Source: Luteitalea sp. (lineage in GTDB: Bacteria > Acidobacteriota > Vicinamibacteria > Vicinamibacterales > CAVVIG01). Taken from it: 50,409 nt of DNA. Where the stretch lies: assembly GCA_009380045.1 (NCBI GenBank), contig WHSN01000010.1, forward strand, positions 1 through 50,409, written 5' to 3'. Below are positions 29,673-39,123 of the stretch, piece by piece (within the stretch, counting starts at the first letter, position 1; the number at the start of each line of letters is the position of its first letter). Made by a program: the position numbers and the translations under genes. The notes beneath the pieces are model-generated. The model did no database searches. It was not told the origin of the DNA and saw nothing but the letters and a program-made list of their open reading frames with translations.

Positions 29673-30641
29673 TCAGTCAGAGGTACGCGCACGCACCGCG
29701 TCGGACCCGAACAGAGCGACGCGGGTCGTGCGGGGATGATGCATCAGCGCCTTGGCAAACTCGTATGTCAAGATGCTCGAGAATGGCGCGAACAGCCAGA
29801 CAGTTGCAGCCTCAACCGGGAAGATGGCGTCGCCACGCGACCACGCGGTGATCGTCAGCCCGATCATCCCGGAAGGCTCATAGCTCCACCACTGCCGTGG
29901 AATCGCGAGTGTTACTTCCCAGACGAGCGACGTGACGAGGACGTACAACGTGGTGACCGCAAAGGCCGGCCAATTCGTCAGGTTGCCGATCGTCCGGTAC
30001 AGGAACATGGCTGGCAAGACGGCTCCCGCAGCGAGGAACGCAAAATAGGTCGGAAAGGTTCCGTTCACGCGCCAGAGCAGCAGCGCCGTCAGCGCGGCGC
30101 CGGCCGCGACGATCACGAGACGGGGCGACAGTTGTATCAGTTTCAGATCGAGCAGATCGTCTTTGGGGTTGTATTTGTTGAGCCACCGCTCGTCGGCGCA
30201 CGCGTACACGAGGACCATCGCCACTGGGCCCATCGCGTAGAACAGAAGCTCTTCGACCGGGACGCTGCCACGCACTGCTGGCAGACACAACACATAGGGG
30301 CCAGTGCCCTGAGGCTCGCTGCAGCCCGGGAACCGCAACGTCAGGTGTCCGAACACGAAGTCGAGAACGATGCCGAGCACGACGATAGTGCCAGCGGTCC
30401 AGCGCAAAGCACGGCGGCGCCGCCCCGTGCCGTCCGCCGTAATCATGCTGAACACGGGCCAGAGATAGAGAATCGGGACACCCCACAAGGCCAGGCTGGT
30501 GAAGTAGGTGAGACGTCCAGCGGCATCGAGCCCCAGGGGGAGCGCGATCGTCACCACCAGCATGACGAGCCAGCCGAGATTCAGCCAGAGCGTGCGAAGT
30601 CCCATCAACGTGCCATCAGCAGTGTCCGGTGCGGCGTGCAC
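29673..30641 (-). CDS. Multi-pass membrane protein resembling lycopene cyclase domain (CrtYc/CrtYd-type) proteins
   Basis: Multiple hydrophobic helices, motifs VPVEELLFYAMGPVAMVLVY, PRQWWSYEPSGMIG and FPVEAATVWLFAPF. Confidence 0.6.
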   Translation of the reverse strand: MHAAPDTADGTLMGLRTLWLNLGWLVMLVVTIALPLGLDAAGRLTYFTSLALWGVPILYLWPVFSMITADGTGRRRRALRWTAGTIVVLGIVLDFVFGHLTLRFPGCSEPQGTGPYVLCLPAVRGSVPVEELLFYAMGPVAMVLVYACADERWLNKYNPKDDLLDLKLIQLSPRLVIVAAGAALTALLLWRVNGTFPTYFAFLAAGAVLPAMFLYRTIGNLTNWPAFAVTTLYVLVTSLVWEVTLAIPRQWWSYEPSGMIGLTITAWSRGDAIFPVEAATVWLFAPFSSILTYEFAKALMHHPRTTRVALFGSDAVRARTSD

Positions 30642-30744
30642 GAACGAACCACGTCAGGGGTGACCAGAGCGACAGACCATCTGCCACACGCAAGCGGACA
30701 GACACCGGTCAAACTACGGACCGTGGCGAATGTCCGAAATGGGG

Positions 30745-30775
30745 TCCGGGCAGGGCAACCGTGGCCCTGCCCGGA
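30745..30775 (-). terminator. Strong GC hairpin downstream of the TonB receptor
   Basis: TCCGGGCAGGGC-AACCGTG-GCCCTGCCCGGA, 12-bp perfect stem, about 10 nt beyond the stop at 30786. Confidence 0.6.
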
Positions 30776-30785
30776 ACGCCTCGCG

Positions 30786-33700
30786 TCAGAAGTTCAGCTG
30801 ACCGCTGAACTGGAGGATGCGCGGATCCAGAATCGCCGTCGGGGTGAGCCAACTCGCACCGAAGGTCTGGTTGATGGACTGCACGGCGCTGGAGTTCAGC
30901 GCGTTGTACGCATCGAGGTTCACCTGTATGTGAAGCCGGCTGGACAGCTGAAAATGCTTCGTGAGCCGGAGGTCGAGCCGCCGGATGCGACCCTCGTACA
31001 GCGATTGCGGGGCGATCAGCGGGACGTTGATGGTGCGGGCGCCGCCAGCGAGATTGCGACCCAGCGAGGCGACGACGTCGGCGGTCGGCGCGGCGTAGAC
31101 GGCTTCGATCGGCATGCCCGAGCCGTCCTGGAAGACTCCGCTCACGGCGAAGCCCTTCGGCAGCGGAACACTTCCGTTCAGCTTGATCTGTAACTGGGCC
31201 TTGATCGGCGTGACGATGCGACAGGTCTGCTTCCCATCGATCGTCGTTGTTGTCTGCGGCCCGAAGCTGGCATTGTTATACCCCGCTCCGAACACCGCGC
31301 CGGGAACGAACGTGGTGAGGCCCGGCGAATCGACGACGAAGCACTGATCCTTCACCGAGCGCCCGGCGTCCACGCCGCCGCCGACCCGAATGCCCTTGGC
31401 CAACCGCGCATTCAGCCCGACCCCGAAGAAATGGTTGCGCCGGATGTCCTCGCCGAAGTTCGACACCGCCTCGACCAGCGTCTGGGCCTGACCGAACTTT
31501 TCGGGCTTGACATTGGACAGACCACAGATCGGATACCCGCCGCCGCCGGGCAGCCGCGGATCGAGCGGCGCCGTGATGCAGAAGCTGTCAAAGTCCTCCG
31601 GTCCGACCGCCAGGTTGTTGGTCACCCGTTGCGCGCTGTCGGTATTGCGGAAGTACCCACCGGTATTGAAGTAATAGCCGCCGGTCAGCGACAGCCCGCG
31701 CGAGAGCTCGTGCTGGATTTCCGTCCCGAACTCCCAGTTGTAATCCCGCACGCCCCAACCCTCGCGCACCTCGTCGCTCCACTGGACGGCGTTCGGGTTG
31801 CTCTTGCCGAAGTTCTGATCGCTTATCGCGCCGCACTCGCCGTTGGCGGCAAGGCTGCCCAGGTCGCAGTCGGGCACGTAGTTTTGATTGCCATCGGTCC
31901 AGGCGCGGCTCGCGGAATTGACAGAGGTCGCAATCGGGTTGAGCAGCTTGGCGACGTCCACGTTGGTCTTGGCAACGTACCGGCCGAGCGACGTCTTGAC
32001 TGCGGTCCGCCCGTTGCCGAAGACATCGTAGGAGACGCCCACACGCGGGTTCAGATCCCGCCACGACGGGACCCCGTTCACCCGATCGAAGCGGCGCTCG
32101 CCGACCCAGGGATTGCTCAGCGGCACGCCGGGGAAACGGTCGAAGAACTTGTCGTCGGGAACAGCAGGGATTTCCTGGGCGGGTACATGGCCGTTGACGT
32201 AGTCGAATCGCAGGCCGTAATTGAATGTGAACTTGTTGAATCGCCACTGGTCCTGGGCGTAGAGCCCGAGATCGTCGGTGCGCTCAAGCGTCAGATACGG
32301 CGTGGTGCGCTGGAGGATGCTGATCGGCACCTCGTTGCGAAATGTGTATTGCACGTTGGTGCCGTTCGCGTGCAGGAAGATATCCGAGACGAGGTGCTCC
32401 CGCTGGACGCCGATCTTGAAGGTATGCGACCCGGTGACGTAGGTCATCGAACCGCGCACCATGTAGCGGTCCCCGTAGCCGGGATGGGCACGGTAGGTCG
32501 CCGCGGCGCCGTAGGTGCGGCCGAGTCCCACATCGGTGATGCTGGCGGTCCCCGCCTGCACGCCGGTCTGCCAGAAGTGATTCCACTGTGACACCGATGC
32601 CCCCACCCCGGCTTCGAGCAGCAGTCGGCCCGTCAGCGGCGAGCTGTAGGTGCCCTGGAGGAACCGATTGGGCTCGAACCGATAGCCGTTGCTGACTTCC
32701 TGAAGGGAGGCCGACGTGACCGATCCGCAGTTGCACGCGGTCTGGTTGTCGCTGAGGAGGTTGAACTTGTGCTTTGGCGTGGCCTGCCACGTCAGCCGGC
32801 CGAGATAGGTGTCGTACCATTCCCACCGGCTACTGAGTCTGTCGAGCGGACGATCGATCCAGGGGGTCAACTTCACCACCTCGATCGCGGCGCCAGGCGG
32901 CGTCAGCAGCTCGTTCTGGGTCTTGTTCCAGGTGACGCCGGCAAACTGCCGCGCCATCCCCCATGTACGGATCGCGCCGAAAAACCACAGCTTGTCCTTC
33001 TTGATCGCCCCACCCAGGCTCGCCGCCTCGTCGAAGATTTTCACGGTGGTGTTCGGATTCACCAGCCCGCGCGCCCGCAACTCGTCGGTGAGGTTGTCAC
33101 TCTCCAGATGGTGGTCGGTGTAGAGGCCGTTGGCGATGAATCGGAAGATGTTGCCGCCTTCCTTCGGCACGACGTTCATCACCGGACCGTCGGCATTGAT
33201 CTCGGCGGAGACGCCGCTCGTCTGGAGCACCATCTCCTCCACCACCGCCGCGTTGATCTGGTAACTGCTGTTGCCGTCGCTGTTCTCGACGCCCATCCCG
33301 TCGAAATACACTTTGATGCCGCGCTTACCATGATAGCTGCCGGGCTCGGCGGCATACCGCCCGCCGACATCGGTGACGCCGGTGAAGCCCGGGGTCAGCG
33401 TGACCAGTGTGTTGACGTGCTTCGTGCTCGTTGGCAGCGCGTCGAGCAGCTCACGGTTCGCCACGATCTGTTTTCGGACATTCTGCGTATCGACGAGCGG
33501 AGCTGCTCCGCTCACGGTAATCGTCTCCTCCAGCGACCCGACCCGCAGGTCCCCGTTCACCGTGGCCGTGAATCCCGCCGACAGCTCGACGCCTTCGCGC
33601 CGGACGGTGCTGAAGCCAGGGAGCGAGAAAGTGACGGTGTAGACGCCAGGCCGCAAGTCGATGATGTTGTAGCGGCCTTCACCATCGGTGATGGCGGTGC

Positions 33701-33878
33701 GGACCTTTTCGATAAGCACCGGGCTGGCGGCTTCGACGGTCACACCGGGGAGCACGGCGCCGGACGGGTCCCGTGCAACCCCGGCGATGCCGCTGGCCTC
33801 CTGCGCGGAAACCGGCAACGGACCGAGCAGCAGCAAGAACGCCGCGAGGTGAAACAGACTGTGACGTGTGGATGCCAT
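30786..33878 (-). CDS. TonB-dependent receptor with N-terminal carboxypeptidase-regulatory-like domain (Oar-like)
   Basis: Signal peptide, SGIAGVARDPSGAVLPGVTVEAASPVLIEKVRTAITDGEGRYNIIDLRPGVYTVTFSLPGF, plug-like segment and beta-barrel-like remainder. Confidence 0.94.
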   Translation of the reverse strand: MASTRHSLFHLAAFLLLLGPLPVSAQEASGIAGVARDPSGAVLPGVTVEAASPVLIEKVRTAITDGEGRYNIIDLRPGVYTVTFSLPGFSTVRREGVELSAGFTATVNGDLRVGSLEETITVSGAAPLVDTQNVRKQIVANRELLDALPTSTKHVNTLVTLTPGFTGVTDVGGRYAAEPGSYHGKRGIKVYFDGMGVENSDGNSSYQINAAVVEEMVLQTSGVSAEINADGPVMNVVPKEGGNIFRFIANGLYTDHHLESDNLTDELRARGLVNPNTTVKIFDEAASLGGAIKKDKLWFFGAIRTWGMARQFAGVTWNKTQNELLTPPGAAIEVVKLTPWIDRPLDRLSSRWEWYDTYLGRLTWQATPKHKFNLLSDNQTACNCGSVTSASLQEVSNGYRFEPNRFLQGTYSSPLTGRLLLEAGVGASVSQWNHFWQTGVQAGTASITDVGLGRTYGAAATYRAHPGYGDRYMVRGSMTYVTGSHTFKIGVQREHLVSDIFLHANGTNVQYTFRNEVPISILQRTTPYLTLERTDDLGLYAQDQWRFNKFTFNYGLRFDYVNGHVPAQEIPAVPDDKFFDRFPGVPLSNPWVGERRFDRVNGVPSWRDLNPRVGVSYDVFGNGRTAVKTSLGRYVAKTNVDVAKLLNPIATSVNSASRAWTDGNQNYVPDCDLGSLAANGECGAISDQNFGKSNPNAVQWSDEVREGWGVRDYNWEFGTEIQHELSRGLSLTGGYYFNTGGYFRNTDSAQRVTNNLAVGPEDFDSFCITAPLDPRLPGGGGYPICGLSNVKPEKFGQAQTLVEAVSNFGEDIRRNHFFGVGLNARLAKGIRVGGGVDAGRSVKDQCFVVDSPGLTTFVPGAVFGAGYNNASFGPQTTTTIDGKQTCRIVTPIKAQLQIKLNGSVPLPKGFAVSGVFQDGSGMPIEAVYAAPTADVVASLGRNLAGGARTINVPLIAPQSLYEGRIRRLDLRLTKHFQLSSRLHIQVNLDAYNALNSSAVQSINQTFGASWLTPTAILDPRILQFSGQLNF

Positions 33879-34249
33879 GGTGACGTTCCCCTTCTGGTTG
33901 TCGTCCGGGTATCAACGTGCGGCAATGGTCAGCGGACGCTAGCACCGGTCATTGTGGGTGTCAACGGCGACAAACACGGCTGAAGGCAGCGTATCATCGG
34001 CAGTCACGCGGGTGACGGCACCTGCTGACTGCAGAATGGCGCGACGCGATCCGGCGTGGCGACGACCGCGAGCCCGACTATTGGCGGCCACGCGGAGAGG
34101 CCGTGTCATCCGCGACCCAGATTCAGACACCGTGACAGAGGAGAACGAGATGCGAAAAGTCGCCTATGCTCCAGCATCAGTAAGGCAGCCGGATGGTAGC
34201 GACGGGTCCTTGGCGGTAGTGCGCCCCTCTGTCAGCAAAGGAAACGCGA

Positions 34250-34603
34250 ATGAGCGACAACAAGCAAACCGTCCGCAGGTACATTCAGGCCTTCACCAAG
34301 ACCAATCATGCCGAGATCCTGTCGTGTCTGACTGACGATGTCGTGTGGGAAATACCAGGGGCCTTCCAGGTGCAAGGAAAGGATGCGTTCGAGAAAGAGA
34401 TTGAGAACGATGCGTTCGTGGGAAGCCCCACCATACAAGTGACCCGCATGGTTGAAGAGGACAACGTTGTCGTAGCTGAAGGCACTGTCCACTCGGCCAG
34501 GAAAGACGGCGGCGCCCTGAATGCCGTGTTCTGCGATGTATTCGTGATGCACAATGCGAAAATAGCGCACCTCACATCCTACCTGGTGGCAGTCAAAGCG
34601 TAG
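34250..34603 (+). CDS. SnoaL-like / NTF2-fold protein
   Basis: VRRYIQAFTKTNHAEILSCLTDDVVWEIPGAFQVQGKDAFEKEI...VVVAEGTVHSARKDGGALNAVFCDVFVMHNAKIAHLTSYL. Confidence 0.85.
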   Translation: MSDNKQTVRRYIQAFTKTNHAEILSCLTDDVVWEIPGAFQVQGKDAFEKEIENDAFVGSPTIQVTRMVEEDNVVVAEGTVHSARKDGGALNAVFCDVFVMHNAKIAHLTSYLVAVKA

Positions 34604-34671
34604 GCTGCGCCGTGCGCGCCCCGCCTCTGCCGGGCGAAGCGCGCCGGGAGGTTGTCGGCGCGCCTCGTCTG

Positions 34672-35085
34672 TCAATGCTCAAAGGGATTCAGTACCTGGA
34701 CGCCGGAACGAGCGACGTCCTTCACGTTCCGCGTTGCCAGGGTCAATCCGTGAACCTTGGCTGTGGCTGCGAGAAGGCCATCAATCACCGGTAGCGGATC
34801 CGGCACGTTCAGTCGGCCCCATTCCTCGGCGACCGGGAAATCCACAGCGAGAATTCGGTCGCTGTGATCGGCGAGCATCCGGCGCAGCCAGCGTTCGAGC
34901 GCCCGTGCTGCAGTCGGGTCACGACGGCGCACGCTCTCGATTCCTCGCCGAATCTCACCGACGGTAACCACGCTGAGCAGAATGGCCCCGGGATCCAGCG
35001 CTCGGAACCAGGAACGTACATTCGCGTTCGCGCGAGGTCCCTTGCGAATCTCGGCGACGACATTCGTGTCGAGGAGAAACTTCAC
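34672..35085 (-). CDS. PIN-domain toxin (VapC/FitB type)
   Basis: MKFLLDTNVVAEIRKG, SVVTVGEIRRGIE, LPVIDGLLAATAKVHGLTLATRNVKD; 4-nt overlap with upstream antitoxin. Confidence 0.92.
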   Translation of the reverse strand: MKFLLDTNVVAEIRKGPRANANVRSWFRALDPGAILLSVVTVGEIRRGIESVRRRDPTAARALERWLRRMLADHSDRILAVDFPVAEEWGRLNVPDPLPVIDGLLAATAKVHGLTLATRNVKDVARSGVQVLNPFEH

Positions 35086-35315
35086 AGCCTGATCTTCCGC
35101 CCTAACTCTCTCGGTCGCTCGAAGTCGGCGTCATCGCCAACGCCCGGCATCTCCAGCAGCACGTCTTTGAGCGTTCGTCGTTTGCGACGCGATGCGAGTG
35201 CTTCGCGGAGAATCTCGCGATGCTCCGCCTCGGCGGAGCGGCGCTTCTGTGCCGCCCGCAACTTCAGCGCCTGAATGAGCTCGTCGTCAACGTTCCGCAC
35301 CAGTAACTGACCCAC
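35082..35315 (-). CDS. FitA-like ribbon-helix-helix antitoxin
   Basis: VGQLLVRNVDDELIQALKLRAAQKRRSAEAEHREILREALASRRK; GTG start at 35315; directly upstream of the PIN toxin. Confidence 0.87.
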   Translation of the reverse strand: MGQLLVRNVDDELIQALKLRAAQKRRSAEAEHREILREALASRRKRRTLKDVLLEMPGVGDDADFERPRELGRKIRL

Positions 35316-35647
35316 GGGGCACACTCCCTGACAAAACACCTCGTGATAGCAATGATATCATTCGGCCGCTTGGTGACGAGGTCGATGGCCTGGCGGCTCG
35401 CTGGAGGACGTCATCGGGGCATCGTCATCGATCGCAATTTCATGTACGAGAAACGGCCGTGTCGGCTACTGGGCTGCCGGGTTGCGAGAACCGACTCTGT
35501 TCGAAACCGGAAGGCCCCGATGCTGATCGCCGATAGACCGCGCCCAGGAGCGGAAGCTGGGGAGCTATGTGACCTGTTTCACGACGGCGACATGCAATCG
35601 GGCTGAGGGTCCCGAAGCTATAGCGGTAGAGGCTCTCGCGTGTTGAT

Positions 35648-35724
35648 TGGTGCGCCCTGCAAGACTCGAACTTGCGACCTCCTGGTTCGTAGCCAGACGC
35701 TCTATCCAACTGAGCTAAGGGCGC
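35648..35724 (-). tRNA. tRNA-Arg (anticodon ACG), CCA encoded
   Basis: Minus strand GCGCCCT TA GCTC AGTTGGATA GAGC G TCTGG CTACGAA CCAGG AGGTC GCAAG TTCGAGT CTTGC AGGGCGC A CCA folds as a cloverleaf. Confidence 0.96.
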
Positions 35725-36650
35725 GGAAGGGTCGTCGCCGCCGTTCCGCGCCTCGCCGGCGCTCGGGCGGATGAACGAATCTTGGAGTTTAGCACAACGA
35801 TCCGCTCTGAAAACAGCCGCTCGTCCCCGAGCGCCACCCGCAGCAACTCGCGCCATTCCTGCGCCCCGGCGGCGTCACCAGGATCGAGTCGGGTGGCGTT
35901 CGCGCCCCGCCCGCGCAGCCACGAGAACACCAGCGGCGCCAGCCGGCGCGCCGGCGCACCGATCCCGGGATCGGTCCCGCCGCGGAAGAACCGCCAGACG
36001 CGTGGCCCGTGGACCTGGAGATCCGCACCGCTCCTCCGCGTCCGTTGCACGAGTGTCGGGCCCGACGCTCTGGCCGCAACGAGCTCCGCCGAGCCGCCTT
36101 CGATTGACGGCACGATCACCACCACGTCGCGGACAAGCCTCGCCGGGATGCCGCGCGACGCCAGCGCCGGACCACCGATCTGCACGTTCACCGGCGGCCG
36201 GTGCTCCTCGATCCACTCGGCCTCTCGCAGCAACGCCTCGAGCTCGGACCCGACCTCCAGCCACCTGGCCGCGACGACGCGCGCGAGCTCAGGCTTGATC
36301 CCACGCCATCGCCGCATCGCGAAATGCGTACGCAGCCGCCGCCTGATGTTGTTCGACTTGCCGACGTACTGCACGCGGCCTCCGGCATCCCGCAATTGAT
36401 ACACGCCCGGCCCCGTTGGCGCCGCCGCACAGATGCGCTGCCCGATGAGGGCCCACTCTTCGCGCCGATCCTCCAGGACGAGCGCCTGCGCCACCAGGCG
36501 CCGGGCAAGCTCGGGCGGCGCGTTGCGGATGCCCAGCACCTCGGCGGCGAGCCGCTGATGATCCGGACGCTCGCCCATCTCGGCTATCCGCGCAACCAGC
36601 CGGTCACGGAGCAGCATCGCGACCATCCTATTACAGTCGCGCCGGTGCAC
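35715..36650 (-). CDS. GIY-YIG nuclease domain protein (UvrC/Cho-like)
   Basis: GPGVYQLRDAGGRVQYVGKSNNIRRRLRTHF...SELEALLREAEWIEEHRPPVNVQ, a typical GIY-YIG core. Start uncertain. Confidence 0.85.
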   Translation of the reverse strand: MHRRDCNRMVAMLLRDRLVARIAEMGERPDHQRLAAEVLGIRNAPPELARRLVAQALVLEDRREEWALIGQRICAAAPTGPGVYQLRDAGGRVQYVGKSNNIRRRLRTHFAMRRWRGIKPELARVVAARWLEVGSELEALLREAEWIEEHRPPVNVQIGGPALASRGIPARLVRDVVVIVPSIEGGSAELVAARASGPTLVQRTRRSGADLQVHGPRVWRFFRGGTDPGIGAPARRLAPLVFSWLRGRGANATRLDPGDAAGAQEWRELLRVALGDERLFSERIVVLNSKIRSSARAPARRGTAATTLPRP

Positions 36651-37111
36651 TCCCGCAGCGACCGACGGGCGCGCGCAACAGGCGCACCGATCGGTGGCTG
36701 CTTCACGTCACGGTGAGCGACACCGCACGGCGGTCCACCCGACACAGCGGCCACGCGATCGCCGATCGGCTCACTGCGTCGGGCCATCAAGCACGGGCCG
36801 CGTGATCCAAGGACCTTGATCCTCCAGGACAGACAGGCGATGCAATTCGCTCAGACATCAGCGTGACAAAAGTGAACAGCAGACGGAGTATTGCCCAGCT
36901 ATCGTCAACCATGGGACAACGAGAACCATGCCTGAGCCCGTTCGAAACGGGGCCAGGACACGCGCCTTCGAGACCGTCAGTCCCGCTTCCGAACAGGCGC
37001 CCGTCTCGCCATCACGGCTACCGCGTTCGGCCACCTGGCCGCCGCCGTCGCGCACGACCGCGGCATGTCATCTGAACACCCCGCGGACAACCATGCTTCA
37101 GGAACCGCAGC

Positions 37112-37360
37112 ATGACTGGCTTCATGCCGACCAAGGACGGCGACGTCGTGATCTGGCATCGAGACGCCGCGCTGACGGACTACCAGGTGTGGATCGTGAC
37201 TGCGGACGGTCAGCAGGAGCCCGAGACGGCGTTGCTTCGGACAGTGCGCGTCCCCGACCGATCAGCAGCGGAACAGGTGGCGCTCCGAATGGTCAGTGAA
37301 GGCGGCTCCATCCTTCTGCGCGAGCTGAAGTCCGGCCATTGGACAAAGATCACAGGCTGA
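37112..37360 (+). CDS. Small hypothetical protein
   Basis: 82 aa with coherent composition (DGDVVIWHRDAALTDYQVWIVTADGQQEPETALLRTVRVPDRSAAEQVALRMVSEGGSILLRELKSGHWTKI). Confidence 0.6.
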   Translation: MTGFMPTKDGDVVIWHRDAALTDYQVWIVTADGQQEPETALLRTVRVPDRSAAEQVALRMVSEGGSILLRELKSGHWTKITG

Positions 37361-37749
37361 GACAGCGCGCCAGGCGACAAGCGGACCGGTTCGGGCAACC
37401 TTGCGGATTTCGGTAACGGCAGGTCACGACGATCGCCGCCGAGTGCGCTGAGCTCGGGAAGGATCACCACCGAGCGGGCCGAGCTCGAGTAAGCCACATC
37501 AAAGTGGTGACGGCCCTCGCAACGTCAGCCGCCGAACACGCGAGCAAACCCATCCACGACACTCGGTTCTGCACAGCCGAGCCTGTCACTCGCGGCACCG
37601 CGGCCGCCACGACCAAGCCGCCCGGTTGGTGACTTTCCCCGTCGAGCCCGGCCGTCCGGGGCTAAAGTCGGCTCGCGATGCAGCCGATACGCAGCACACA
37701 TTTGGCCACCATTCCTACTCGGCAAACTGTCGGTGGGGGCTGAGGGCGT

Positions 37750-38430
37750 ATGAAGCGAACGGGATTGATCACAGACCGCGCGACCGTGCCGCCGTTCAAC
37801 GCCAGGGATTTTCTCGAGTCCGCCGGAACCGAGAAGACCATCGTGAAGTACGGGCGAGGCGACACCGTCTTCACGCAGGGGGACCCCTGCGACGATGTGA
37901 TGTACATCCAGGCCGGATCGGTGAAGCTGTCGGTGCTGTCCAAGTTCGGCCGAGAGGCCGTGGTGGCGATTCTCGAGCCGGGGGAGTTTTTTGGCGAGGG
38001 ATGCCTCGCCGGCCAGCCGGTCCGCATGGGCAGCGCGACGGCGGTCGCACCGAGCGCGATCCTGCGTGTCGAGAAAGAGAAGATGGTTCGGCTGCTGCGC
38101 AACCAGCACGCGATGTCCGACAGGTTCATCGCGCACATGCTGGCGCGCAACATCCGCATTGAAGAGGATCTGATCGATCAGCTGTTCAACTCGAGCGAGA
38201 AGCGGTTGGCGCGGATGCTGTTGCTGCTGGCGCGCTACGGGAAAGACGAGGCGTCGATCCGCGCGGTGCCACAAATTACCCAGGAGACGCTCGCCGAGAT
38301 GATCGGGACGACGCGCTCGCGAGTCAACTTCTTCCTGAACAAGTTCAAGAAGCTGGGCTTCATCGAATACGACGGTGAGCTCCGGCTCAAGGTCAACAGC
38401 TCGCTGCTGGGCGTCCTGCTGAACGACTGA
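37750..38430 (+). CDS. Crp/Fnr-family transcriptional regulator
   Basis: Cyclic-nucleotide-binding fold (VKYGRGDTVFTQGDPCDDVMYIQAGSVKLSV, GEFFGEGCLAGQPVR) and HTH (ITQETLAEMIGTTRSRVNFFLNKFKKLGFIEY). Confidence 0.93.
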   Translation: MKRTGLITDRATVPPFNARDFLESAGTEKTIVKYGRGDTVFTQGDPCDDVMYIQAGSVKLSVLSKFGREAVVAILEPGEFFGEGCLAGQPVRMGSATAVAPSAILRVEKEKMVRLLRNQHAMSDRFIAHMLARNIRIEEDLIDQLFNSSEKRLARMLLLLARYGKDEASIRAVPQITQETLAEMIGTTRSRVNFFLNKFKKLGFIEYDGELRLKVNSSLLGVLLND

Positions 38431-38608
38431 GACCTTCCATCGCCGGCGGCACCCGTTGTCGCCGGTCGAACCCCCCCAGTGCGGGCTGCGGCGCCTGGCT
38501 TCCGCGGCGAACCGCGGACCGTGCGGAGCCTCCATCCAGGCCACCCGGGCCATCCGCGCAACGCCGGGCGCGGCGCAACATCGCGACAATGCCGTTACAA
38601 TCTCGGCG

Positions 38609-39121
38609 ATGCCCTCCCCCAGCGAGCGCGAGCACAAACAGCAGGCGCCCTCATCGGTGCGCTGCGTCATCGTCACGGTCAGCGACACCCGCACTGAGGC
38701 GACCGACAGCAGCGGCCGCACGATCGCCGAGCTGCTTACCGCCTCGGGTCATCACGTCGCCGGCCGCGTGATCGTGAAGGACGATGCGTCGCTGGTGCGG
38801 CGCACGATCCAGCAGCAGCTCGCGCAGGCGGACGTCCAGGTCGTGATCAGCACCGGGGGAACCGGCATCACGTCTCGCGACACGACGTTCGAAGCGGTGG
38901 ACGCGCTGCTCGAGAAACGGCTCGACGGCTTCGGCGAGCTGTTCCGCATGCTCAGCTTCGAGCAGATCGGCGCCGCCGCGATGCTCAGCCGCGCCACCGC
39001 CGGCCTCGCCGCCGGTCGCATCATCGTCGCACTGCCGGGTTCGGAGGCAGCCGTGAGGCTGGCGATGGAGAGACTCCTCCTGCCCGAGCTCGGCCACCTG
39101 GTGCAACAGGCCACGAAGTAA
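38609..39121 (+). CDS. Molybdenum cofactor biosynthesis protein MoaB/MogA
   Basis: CVIVTVSDTRTEATDSSGRTIAELL, VVISTGGTGITSRDTTFEAV, IIVALPGSEAAVRLAMERLLLPELGHL. Confidence 0.92.
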   Translation: MPSPSEREHKQQAPSSVRCVIVTVSDTRTEATDSSGRTIAELLTASGHHVAGRVIVKDDASLVRRTIQQQLAQADVQVVISTGGTGITSRDTTFEAVDALLEKRLDGFGELFRMLSFEQIGAAAMLSRATAGLAAGRIIVALPGSEAAVRLAMERLLLPELGHLVQQATK

Positions 39122-39123
39122 TC

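Noticed and set aside
29484-31193. 569-aa plus-strand ORF
   Set aside because: Overlaps the lycopene-cyclase-like and TonB receptor genes on the other strand; low-complexity charged sequence typical of shadow ORFs.
31431-33983. Large plus-strand ORFs opposite the TonB receptor (386 and 404 aa)
   Set aside because: Antisense to a coherent Oar-like receptor; no domain signature.
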